A stretch of DNA of 15,224 nucleotides, taken from Mageeibacillus sp. UBA1257. Its GTDB lineage: Bacteria > Bacillota > Clostridia > UBA1212 > UBA1257. The position numbers and the translations under genes are program-made. Each line of letters starts with the position of its first letter. Positions within the stretch are counted from its first letter, which is position 1. The stretch is taken from NCBI GenBank assembly GCA_002308775.1, contig DBVT01000001.1, positions 13,988-29,211 on the forward strand, given 5' to 3'. The notes below the pieces were generated by a model that saw only the letters and a list, made by a program, of their open reading frames with translations, did not search any database and was not told the origin of the DNA. Shown piece by piece: positions 7,219 to 14,022 of this stretch.

Positions 7219-7247
7219 AAAAGGGAAACTCGTTTTCCCTTTTTTTA
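7219..7247 (+). terminator. Intrinsic terminator after tsf
   Basis: GGGAAA (7223-7228) pairs with TTTCCC (7234-7239) across a 5-base loop, flanked by A-rich and T-rich arms that extend the stem, and ends in seven or more T. It follows the tsf stop by about 14 bases and separates rpsB-tsf from pyrH. Confidence 0.9.
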
Positions 7248-7263
7248 TGCGTAAAACGGCCGC

Positions 7264-7269
7264 TATAAG
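7264..7269 (+). promoter_or_regulatory. Weak candidate -10 for pyrH
   Basis: TATAAG matches the -10 consensus at five of six positions and lies 37 bases before the pyrH start. The base stretch 17 upstream is the T-run of the preceding terminator and is a poor -35. pyrH may also rely on read-through from rpsB-tsf. Confidence 0.3.
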
Positions 7270-7305
7270 GTCATTGTAAAGAAAAGACGGAGGAGAATGT
7301 GTAAA

Positions 7306-8013
7306 ATGGCAGAAGCGATCTATAAAAGAGTACTGATAAAAGTCAGCGGCGAAGCTCTCGCCGGAGAGAAGAAGACAGGCCTTGACGAGGGAACGATATC
7401 CAAAGTCGTCGAAAATATAAAGAAGATCGTGGACATGGGAGTCCAGGTCGGACTTGTCGTCGGAGGAGGAAATTTCTGGCGCGGCAGATCGAGCGAGAAA
7501 ATGGATAAAACGAGAGCTGACCATATGGGAATGCTCGCGACTGTCATGAACGCTCTTGCTCTTGCGGATGCTTTCGAACAGCTCGGAGTTCCTGTAAGAG
7601 TTCAAACAGCTATCGAAATGAGACAGATAGCGGAACCGTATATCAGAAACAGAGCGATCAGGCATATGGAAAAGGGCAGAGTCGTCATCTTCGGATGCGG
7701 AACAGGCAATCCGTTCTTCACGACAGATACGGCAGCCGCGCTGCGCGCGGTCGAAACGGACGCTGATATCATTTTACTCGCGAAAAACATCGACGCGGTC
7801 TACGACAGCGATCCTCACAAAAACCCGGACGCGAAAAGATTCGACAGGATCACATACAAGGAAGTCATCACGAGAGGTCTCGGGGTCATGGATTCAACTG
7901 CCACGTCTCTGTGTATGGACAACCAAATGCCGATCCTTGTTTTCGGCATCAAAGACCCCGAAAATATCGTAAAAGCAGTCTGCGGCGAGAAGATCGGAAC
8001 GATCGTGGAATGA
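7306..8013 (+). CDS. pyrH: UMP kinase
   Basis: PyrH phosphorylates UMP to UDP with ATP in the pyrimidine nucleotide pathway. It belongs to the amino-acid-kinase fold and acts as a hexamer controlled by GTP and UTP. The 235-residue length matches the family. Motifs include RVLIKVSGEAL near the N-terminus, VVGGGNFWRG (phosphate and UMP site), DHMGMLATVMNALAL, and FGCGTGNPFFTTDTAAALRA. The Lys-Asn-Ile-Asp-Ala-Val-Tyr-Asp segment typical of UMP kinases also follows. Two ATGs are close: the one at 7297 is only 3 bases from GGAGG, too near to use it, while the one at 7306 is 10-12 bases away and gives MAEAIYKR. I chose the latter. The family usually sits in rpsB-tsf-pyrH-frr. Here the order holds up to pyrH and then breaks, because frr does not follow. 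Confidence 0.97.
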   Translation: MAEAIYKRVLIKVSGEALAGEKKTGLDEGTISKVVENIKKIVDMGVQVGLVVGGGNFWRGRSSEKMDKTRADHMGMLATVMNALALADAFEQLGVPVRVQTAIEMRQIAEPYIRNRAIRHMEKGRVVIFGCGTGNPFFTTDTAAALRAVETDADIILLAKNIDAVYDSDPHKNPDAKRFDRITYKEVITRGLGVMDSTATSLCMDNQMPILVFGIKDPENIVKAVCGEKIGTIVE

Positions 8014-8026
8014 TCCCGGCGCATTT

Positions 8027-8043
8027 GTGACAACACTTGTCAC
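8027..8043. repeat. Perfect palindrome abutting a promoter
   Basis: GTGACAA and TTGTCAC form a perfect 7-base inverted repeat around a 3-base centre. The second arm ends at 8043, touching the -35 hexamer at 8044. The short T-run after it (three T) is too weak for a terminator, so an operator or activator site is the better reading. I do not recognise it as the site of a known regulator. Confidence 0.55.
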
Positions 8044-8072
8044 TTTACAGAAAAAAATGACGATATTACAAT
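8044..8072 (+). promoter_or_regulatory. Distal promoter of the envelope operon
   Basis: TTTACA (8044-8049) and TACAAT (8067-8072) are 17 bases apart and each match consensus at five of six positions. The start would be near 8079, giving a leader of about 125 bases for the lipoprotein gene. Confidence 0.7.
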
Positions 8073-8117
8073 AACGTCGGAGTTTTGCGCGCAAGAGCGA
8101 AGATCCCCGGCGTTATT
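8070..8117 (+). repeat. Long inverted repeat in the leader of the lipoprotein gene
   Basis: AATAACGTCGG (8070-8080) can pair with CCGGCGTTATT (8107-8117) over 11 positions with a single G-U pair, around a 26-base loop. No T-run follows, so it is not an intrinsic terminator. It starts inside the -10 of the distal promoter, so in RNA the full stem can form only in read-through from pyrH. The DNA form could also be a binding site. Confidence 0.45.
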
Positions 8118-8138
8118 TGCGCATAAAGATGTCCGTAC

Positions 8139-8167
8139 TTTACAAAAAGGGGCTCTTGTGGTAAAGT
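8139..8167 (+). promoter_or_regulatory. Proximal promoter of the envelope operon
   Basis: TTTACA (8139-8144), a 17-base spacer, and TAAAGT (8162-8167) with a TGG extension make a plausible promoter. It also forms an inverted repeat of its own: ACTTTAC (8137-8143) and GTAAAGT (8161-8167). The octamer ACTTTACA over its -35 is identical to that of the distal promoter 95 bases upstream. GGAGG at 8191-8195 precedes the lipoprotein ATG by 9 bases. Confidence 0.6.
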
Positions 8168-8204
8168 TAGGAAGGTACAGGATATCATACGGAGGAATTG
8201 TACG

Positions 8205-9416
8205 ATGAAAAAAACATTGAAAAGGATATTTATGTCGGTAGTTGCGGCCGCCTTGATACCGGTGCTCGTTTCATGCATAAACATTTCCGAGACCGTGAAT
8301 AAGGATCCGAATAAAAATATATTCAGAGCGACGGTCACAAAGGCTTCGGGCAACAGTTTTTCGGTTGTGCCGGTAGACGAGGATTTCACGATATCGTTCA
8401 AAAGCGACGATTTCAGCGCGGCGGAAAACGATACTGTCGTGATCAAATATGATAATTATAAAAAGAAAAGGAACGGAGCGACCATAACTGTTCTTGAATG
8501 GTGGCCCGACAGAAGAAATATTACATATTCGAGTGAAAATGCAGAGGTTTGGCTGGACTTGGAATCTGAAGACGTTGAAGGCTGCGGCTCGCTCATATGC
8601 CAGGCATTGGTCGAAAAAGTCTACAGCGACTGTGTGATATGCAAACTGGCAAACTACCAATACGGTTATTATGCGGGAGATTTTTTTAAAAACGGAGCAA
8701 CGGCGAAACTGAATATAACAGAAGGTGTGGATGTTTCAAATCTTATGGAGGGCATGATGATCCATGTCACATGCAGAAAATCATTCCACAATGATACGGA
8801 TGAAAAATACGAGGCGGATCTCGTGACATATGAGTTGGTTACAAGCTATAACCGGGACATGCCTATAGTTGCCGAAAAACCCGTCATATATCTCTACCCT
8901 GAGGAAGAGACTGAAGTGAGAGTCGAACTGGAACTGTCCGGCGGAGAACTTACGTGCACATATCCGGAATACGGTAACGGATGGGAAGTCACCGCGAGAC
9001 CGGATGGAACGCTGACGGACGCGGAAGGCAGAGAATACAATTATCTCTACTGGGAAGCGACAGCCGTAAATATTTTCGATTTTTCAAAGGGCTTCTGCGT
9101 GAGAGGCAGCGACACGGCTGCATTCCTTGAGGAAAAGCTTGAAGCGCTCGGTCTTACCCGGAGAGAAGCAAACGAATTTATCATATATTGGCTTCCGCTG
9201 ATGCAGAATAACGAGTATAATGTGATCTCGTTCCAAAGCGAAGCTTATACTGACTATGCAAAAATGACAGTTTCACCGGAACCGGATACTCAGATCAGAG
9301 TATTTATGGCTTGGAAGGCCACGGACGAGTTCACACAGATCGAGCCGCAGGAGATAGCAACTCCTGAGAGGACAGGTTTTACGCTCGTCGAATGGGGCGG
9401 CTCTCAGGTGAAATAA
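8205..9416 (+). CDS. Lipoprotein with a conserved C-terminal domain of unknown function
   Basis: This 403-residue protein has a signal peptide with basic residues at 2-7, a hydrophobic stretch at 8-22 and lipobox Leu-Val-Ser-Cys24. It should be lipidated at Cys24 and anchored outside the membrane. Residues about 38-100 and 125-212 are rich in short alternating strands and could be two small beta-barrel units; this is inference. From KPVIYLYP (225-232) onward the sequence is a compact, well-conserved type of domain marked by GNGW (257-260), YLYWE (280-284), an LGL-to-IIYWLP helix (315-331) and GFTLVEWGG at 391-399. I have seen this pattern in bacterial hypothetical proteins but know no function. 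It opens the operon, 30 bases before the 907-residue membrane protein. It could be the outer partner of that ABC complex or an unrelated first gene. Confidence 0.8.
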   Translation: MKKTLKRIFMSVVAAALIPVLVSCINISETVNKDPNKNIFRATVTKASGNSFSVVPVDEDFTISFKSDDFSAAENDTVVIKYDNYKKKRNGATITVLEWWPDRRNITYSSENAEVWLDLESEDVEGCGSLICQALVEKVYSDCVICKLANYQYGYYAGDFFKNGATAKLNITEGVDVSNLMEGMMIHVTCRKSFHNDTDEKYEADLVTYELVTSYNRDMPIVAEKPVIYLYPEEETEVRVELELSGGELTCTYPEYGNGWEVTARPDGTLTDAEGREYNYLYWEATAVNIFDFSKGFCVRGSDTAAFLEEKLEALGLTRREANEFIIYWLPLMQNNEYNVISFQSEAYTDYAKMTVSPEPDTQIRVFMAWKATDEFTQIEPQEIATPERTGFTLVEWGGSQVK

Positions 9417-9446
9417 ACGCGTTTAGAAGAATCAAGAGGTTTTGAT

Positions 9447-12170
9447 ATGGGTAAAAACAATTCGAAAAAATACAAAAGAACAGCCGCACTGATCGCGCTG
9501 CCTGTTTTGGTGCTCGCGGTCTGCCTTGCCGTGACGCTTTTTGGAAGAACGGACACTGAGGCTGCGGGTGAAAAATATACTGATTCAGAGCTTGCGCTGA
9601 ATCTGCAAATCGACAAGATCAACACTTGCGACTGGCAGAACGCTTACGTCACCCTGACTAACAACACAGGCAAAGACCTCAGCGGAACGATCAAACTGTC
9701 TTTCACTAACACTTTTTACATGTCGCAGATTTCAGATGACAATTTCGTAGTCGAAAAAGAATTCGTCATCCCGCAGGGAGTTACAAAGAGGACAGAGATC
9801 CCCGTATATATTTTGAGCTCCAATGCAAACGCGGTAAAATGCGATGTGCTTTCGGATCGCGGCGTGCTTTACAGAACATATTCATATAACTTGCCGAACG
9901 TCGGAAACATGGGAGATATCGTTTCCGTAGGCTGGCTCTCGGAGGACAGAAACGTTCCCCCGTGCGTAAAAGGATTGGAAATGTCTTTCCCCGTGATCTC
10001 GCAGTATCAACAATACTTTGTATCCGCCAAGGCGATCACAGCTGACACCTTCCCGTCAAATCTGCAGATGATGAACGCGTACAGCCTGATCATACTCGAC
10101 AGTATCGATTTTTCCGCGTCTTCTTCGTTTACTGAATCGCAGAAGCAGCTGATCATCGACTATATCGAAAACGGCGGAGCGGTGATAGTCGGAACGGGCG
10201 TTAAAAACTCGTCCGGCCTTGAGATACTGAAAAAATATTTTTCAAAAAACATCTCCGAGGCTTGTGTTTACGTCGGTAAAAAGGATCTTAAATCGACTTA
10301 TTACGCAAGCAATGTCGGATATACGGATTTCAAAGCGGAAGGCGTTGATACGTGTGCGATCACGGACGACAACTTTTTGCCCCTCAGCAACACTTACGAC
10401 AGTGAAATATGCATTTACAGGCATAAAACGTATAAAATATATCTTACGACTTTCTACATCGGCGATTCCGCGCTGAAGGACAGGGCTGATACGGCAACGA
10501 TGCTTCTGTCCAGAATAAAAGAGTCAGATACGACGTTCGCGACATCGCTCAGGGCAGGCGAAAGCCAGACAGATAATAAGTCATTCCTCTCGAAGGATTC
10601 AATGGACAGGACTCCGAAGGGAATGGTCATTCTACTCATTCTTTCGTTGTACATCGTCGCTCTGATCGTGTTGTATATAATCCTGAGATACAAAAAGAAG
10701 GAGAAATTCATGTGGATCGCGCTTCCTGCGACAGCGATTATTTTCTCGATCTTCTTCGGAATTTACGGAGTGATACTCGTGGGAAGGAATATGACGAACG
10801 CCGTGACGATGGTCAGGCTGAATCCTTCGGGCAGCAATCCGGCTTTCACCGAGACCGGTATCCTTGTGAGCAAGGGAGGCACGCATAAGATCTCTTCTAC
10901 GGAGGACGATGTTCTGATAAGACCGTACGAAAATCAGCTATACAGCGAGGACAAGTTCCATTCTTTTTACGGAGGTACGACTTACAATTATCTGTCACAG
11001 GTGAGCAGAGGAGAGCATGCCTATTCATTCTTTGAGTATACTGATAAAACATACGGCATGATCGATGCGAAGATCAGCACAGACGGGCCGAAAATGACCG
11101 TTGATATAGTGAATAATACGGGGAAAGACCTTTCTGACGCGTTTGTGATCGCGAACGGCCAAGCCTTATATGTCGGAGATATCGCCGCGGGAGATTCGGC
11201 AAAAGCGGAGATAAATAATATAGTCGTGATGTCATACTCGGTGGGTATTTCGAACGTTGATATGTCTTCGCTTCTTACGGTGATTTATAATGCCTGCTAC
11301 AAACCGCTCGGACTGTCGACATTTGAAATGAACCAGGATGATCTGCCTCAATCTCTGACGACGACTCAGGACCACTACTTCGGTCCCCGGAGCATGGATT
11401 ATTTCGAAACGCTGAAGAAAGACCCTGATATGTTCCAAAGAGCATACAGGATAATGTATGCCGCGGATCATATGATAAGAGAAGCGCAGCTTTCAAGATA
11501 TGCGGCCACCGACGGGGCATTTATCTGCGCATTTGACGATTCGTCCGACGTGTCCGTTTTACTTGACGGAAGGAGAGCGGGCAGGGAGTTTGCCGATACG
11601 CTGGTATACCGTTATGTCAGCAGGGATGACGTTATAAACACGGCTCCTTTGACTCCGCACGATATAATACAGGCATACGATGAAAAAGCGAGCGTAAACG
11701 TCACTGTCGGTAAAAACTCCGACGGAGACAGTATCATACAGGCGGACGATCCCAACACCGACGCGATAGCCGTATACTGCATACATCTGACTGCAGACGA
11801 GCTTCGTTTCAACAATATTTCATTCGATTTCAACGACGGAGGCCGCGGCGAGTATTTCATTTTGAGATTAGAAAATATGGATCACGGCTACTATCAATAT
11901 GCCACAGCGGAGCAACTCAAACCTATAGACGGAAAATGTACCATCCCTCTTCAGGGACTGGACTATGTGATGCCTCCGGAGGCTTCGTACAGGCATGTCG
12001 AGTGCTATCTCGATGATTACAACATGGAGATCACGATAGACGACGATGATGGTCTTGGCAGGTACACTGTCGTCGTCCTGGCATGCTATGACAAGAAAGA
12101 TATAAACAGAACGGTACTCACGGAACCGTATTTTGAAATACCGATGCACGTCGTCGCGACGCTTTCGTGA
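9447..12170 (+). CDS. Large membrane protein, GldG-like auxiliary component of an ABC system
   Basis: This is a 907-residue protein with three predicted membrane segments: 11-33, 391-413 and 421-446. The basic loop RYKKKEK (414-420) lies between the last two and marks the inside. Residues 34-390 and 447-907 should therefore both be outside the cell. The first outer part begins with an Ig-like stretch (about 50-145). A segment with LIILDSIDF, a helix and GGAVIVGTG (214-251) follows, resembling the glutamine-amidotransferase-like fold found in GldG-type and DUF4350 proteins. No catalytic Cys-His pair is evident, so enzyme activity is doubtful. The last 460 residues are strand-rich and I recognise no family there. 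It is 19 bases before the ABC ATPase and in the same direction, which supports a shared complex. The ribosome site is a modest AAGAGG. Confidence 0.7.
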   Translation: MGKNNSKKYKRTAALIALPVLVLAVCLAVTLFGRTDTEAAGEKYTDSELALNLQIDKINTCDWQNAYVTLTNNTGKDLSGTIKLSFTNTFYMSQISDDNFVVEKEFVIPQGVTKRTEIPVYILSSNANAVKCDVLSDRGVLYRTYSYNLPNVGNMGDIVSVGWLSEDRNVPPCVKGLEMSFPVISQYQQYFVSAKAITADTFPSNLQMMNAYSLIILDSIDFSASSSFTESQKQLIIDYIENGGAVIVGTGVKNSSGLEILKKYFSKNISEACVYVGKKDLKSTYYASNVGYTDFKAEGVDTCAITDDNFLPLSNTYDSEICIYRHKTYKIYLTTFYIGDSALKDRADTATMLLSRIKESDTTFATSLRAGESQTDNKSFLSKDSMDRTPKGMVILLILSLYIVALIVLYIILRYKKKEKFMWIALPATAIIFSIFFGIYGVILVGRNMTNAVTMVRLNPSGSNPAFTETGILVSKGGTHKISSTEDDVLIRPYENQLYSEDKFHSFYGGTTYNYLSQVSRGEHAYSFFEYTDKTYGMIDAKISTDGPKMTVDIVNNTGKDLSDAFVIANGQALYVGDIAAGDSAKAEINNIVVMSYSVGISNVDMSSLLTVIYNACYKPLGLSTFEMNQDDLPQSLTTTQDHYFGPRSMDYFETLKKDPDMFQRAYRIMYAADHMIREAQLSRYAATDGAFICAFDDSSDVSVLLDGRRAGREFADTLVYRYVSRDDVINTAPLTPHDIIQAYDEKASVNVTVGKNSDGDSIIQADDPNTDAIAVYCIHLTADELRFNNISFDFNDGGRGEYFILRLENMDHGYYQYATAEQLKPIDGKCTIPLQGLDYVMPPEASYRHVECYLDDYNMEITIDDDDGLGRYTVVVLACYDKKDINRTVLTEPYFEIPMHVVATLS

Positions 12171-12189
12171 AAGGAGGGGGAGGTGTAAA

Positions 12190-13131
12190 ATGCTTCTCAG
12201 AACAGAGAATCTGACAAAATATTTCAATGCTTTTCCCGCGCTGAGATCCCTTGATATGACAGTCGAAGAGGGCAGCATAGTGGGCTTTGTCGGTCCCAAC
12301 GGAGCCGGGAAAACTACGGCGATGAGGATAATCTCGACGCTTATGAAAGCTACAGCCGGGGAGGTATATATAAACGACAAACCGATCGCTCAGAACATAA
12401 TGGAAACGAGAAAGACCATTGGTTTTGTCCCCGACTATTTCGGCGTTTACGACGCGATGACAGCCGAGGAATACCTCGATTTTTACGCCGGAATAAACAA
12501 GATCAACAAAAACGAAAGAAAAAAACTGATAGAAGATATGCTCGAACTCGTGAATCTGACGGAGAAAAGTCAGTCTAACGTGAACAAGCTCTCCAGAGGA
12601 ATGAAGCAGAGACTTTCACTTGCGAGATGTCTCCTTCACGACCCGCAGCTTCTGATACTCGATGAGCCCGCATCCGGACTTGACCCGCAGGCGAGAGCGG
12701 ACCTGAAATACATTTTAAGAGCGCTCAGAGAGACGGGCAAGTCAGTGCTCATCAGCTCTCATATCTTACCTGAGCTGGGCGAGTTCTGCGACAAGGTAAT
12801 AATATTAAAACAGGGCGTCAAACTTGCGGAAGGCTCTATCGATGAAATAAGCAATCAGCTCGGTGAAAAAGCCAAGATATCGTATACGCTTTTGAAAGAG
12901 GACGATTTCGAGGCTGCTGCGGCCATCGCAAGGATGTTCCCCCAGACGGGAAACATTTTTAAAAACAATATGACGCTCGAGATCGAATTTTCGGGCACTG
13001 ATGAAGAAACCGCAGAGCTTACGAGAAGGCTCATAGTCTCAGGCATTTTGATAGTTTCGATAAACAGAACGCAGAAAACGCTCGAAGAAGTATTCCTGGA
13101 GGTGATCGACGATGAAAACAAAAATATTTGA
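12190..13131 (+). CDS. ABC transporter ATP-binding protein
   Basis: This 313-residue ATPase subunit powers the permease encoded next. Motifs are Walker A GPNGAGKT (35-42), signature LSRGMKQ (134-140), Walker B LLILDEP (154-160), D-loop SGLD (162-165) and switch His191. The Q-loop position reads Val-Pro-Asp-Tyr-Phe-Gly (80-85), so the usual Gln is Asp; such changes are common in ABC-2-type exporters of the GldA/NatA kind. The chosen ATG at 12190 follows a double purine-rich site, with GGAGG at 12179-12183, 6 bases away. A longer frame from 12133 overlaps the previous gene and adds a non-homologous tail, so I reject it. The C-terminal 100 residues form the regulatory extension typical of ABC-2 ATPases. 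The stop overlaps the permease start by 20 bases, implying translational coupling. Confidence 0.95.
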   Translation: MLLRTENLTKYFNAFPALRSLDMTVEEGSIVGFVGPNGAGKTTAMRIISTLMKATAGEVYINDKPIAQNIMETRKTIGFVPDYFGVYDAMTAEEYLDFYAGINKINKNERKKLIEDMLELVNLTEKSQSNVNKLSRGMKQRLSLARCLLHDPQLLILDEPASGLDPQARADLKYILRALRETGKSVLISSHILPELGEFCDKVIILKQGVKLAEGSIDEISNQLGEKAKISYTLLKEDDFEAAAAIARMFPQTGNIFKNNMTLEIEFSGTDEETAELTRRLIVSGILIVSINRTQKTLEEVFLEVIDDENKNI

Positions 13132-14020
13132 CAACGCGATCCTCAGGTTCGGTATGGGCATGACGATGAGACGTAAGAAGTCGATCGTCCTGGTCAGCGT
13201 GATAACTCTGATAGCCGCTCTTATAGTGTCAATAACTTTCCTTATAATGAACTCTGTAAGCAACGGCCAGGATGACTATCCGGAGTCGTCTCAGATATTG
13301 TTCGTCGTATTGACGGCGCTGCACATATCGGTGATATCTTTTACAATGGCGGCGACGGCGGGATCAGCGATCTCGTCTGAGAGAGAAAAGCAGACGCTTG
13401 ACGTACTCCTTTGCTCTCAAATGACGCCCTGGGAGATAGTTTTCGGAAAATTTCTTGCGTCAGTCAGCTGGTCTGTCGCAGTTTCGCTTTCGCTTCTGCC
13501 CGTATATATGGTCCTTGTCCTCGCGGGAGGAGTCACTGTAATAGGTGTTCTGATCATAATGCTTTTCATCATCTGGTGGACGCTGGTCGTCGGCTCGATC
13601 GCCGTATTTTACTCTTCGGTCATTAAAAGAACGGCGCCCGCAGTAGTTCTGACGATAGTTACGATAGTCGGATACATTGGGCTCAATTTCACCTTTGCGT
13701 CGCTGCATATGAGTCTCATATTATCTTTGCAGAACTACTACGGATATAACGGTTTCTGGACTGACGTGATGCCTCCGATACTGTATATAAACCCGGTCCT
13801 CTGCCTGATTTGCCTCATAGGATGGACGCTTTTCGACATACAGACATTGTCATCGAACATGGTGTTCAATATTACGGTACCCGAAGTCATCATAACGATC
13901 GTTGCTACGATAGTATTTTTCTCTGTAATGTCGTTCATTCTTCTCAAGGTGGCCACGAACAATGTCGATCCGATGAAAAAGAAGGAAAAGATTAAAAAAC
14001 ACGCGAAAGGTCGCAGATAA
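13112..14020 (+). CDS. ABC-2 type transporter permease
   Basis: This 302-residue integral membrane protein has hydrophobic segments at about 24-47, 62-86, 115-139, 142-168, 176-197, 222-241 and 257-279, six or seven of which span the membrane. The motif SSEREKQTLDVLLCSQMTPW, starting at residue 88 between the second and third segments, is the coupling-helix signature of ABC-2 permeases. The C-terminus is strongly basic (PMKKKEKIKKHAKGRR) and should be cytoplasmic. It forms the channel half of the exporter with the ATPase whose gene overlaps it by 20 bases. As one permease gene is present, a homodimer is likely. The substrate is unknown. The next gene begins 2 bases after its stop, so the operon continues. 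Confidence 0.93.
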   Translation: MKTKIFDNAILRFGMGMTMRRKKSIVLVSVITLIAALIVSITFLIMNSVSNGQDDYPESSQILFVVLTALHISVISFTMAATAGSAISSEREKQTLDVLLCSQMTPWEIVFGKFLASVSWSVAVSLSLLPVYMVLVLAGGVTVIGVLIIMLFIIWWTLVVGSIAVFYSSVIKRTAPAVVLTIVTIVGYIGLNFTFASLHMSLILSLQNYYGYNGFWTDVMPPILYINPVLCLICLIGWTLFDIQTLSSNMVFNITVPEVIITIVATIVFFSVMSFILLKVATNNVDPMKKKEKIKKHAKGRR

Positions 14021-14022
14021 CA

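Noticed and set aside
8027..8050. GTGACAA/TTGTCAC hairpin as the pyrH terminator
   Set aside because: The stem is perfect, but only three T follow before other bases, so termination would be poor. An operator reading fits better because it abuts a promoter.
8014..8204. A small gene or tRNA in the longest intergenic gap
   Set aside because: No open frame with a ribosome site and no cloverleaf or conserved tRNA T-loop was found; promoters and inverted repeats account for the structure.
11868..12380. Minus-strand open frame of 170 codons spanning the 907-residue gene end and the ATPase start
   Set aside because: It crosses the junction of two clear plus-strand genes, has no ribosome site and shows no family motif.
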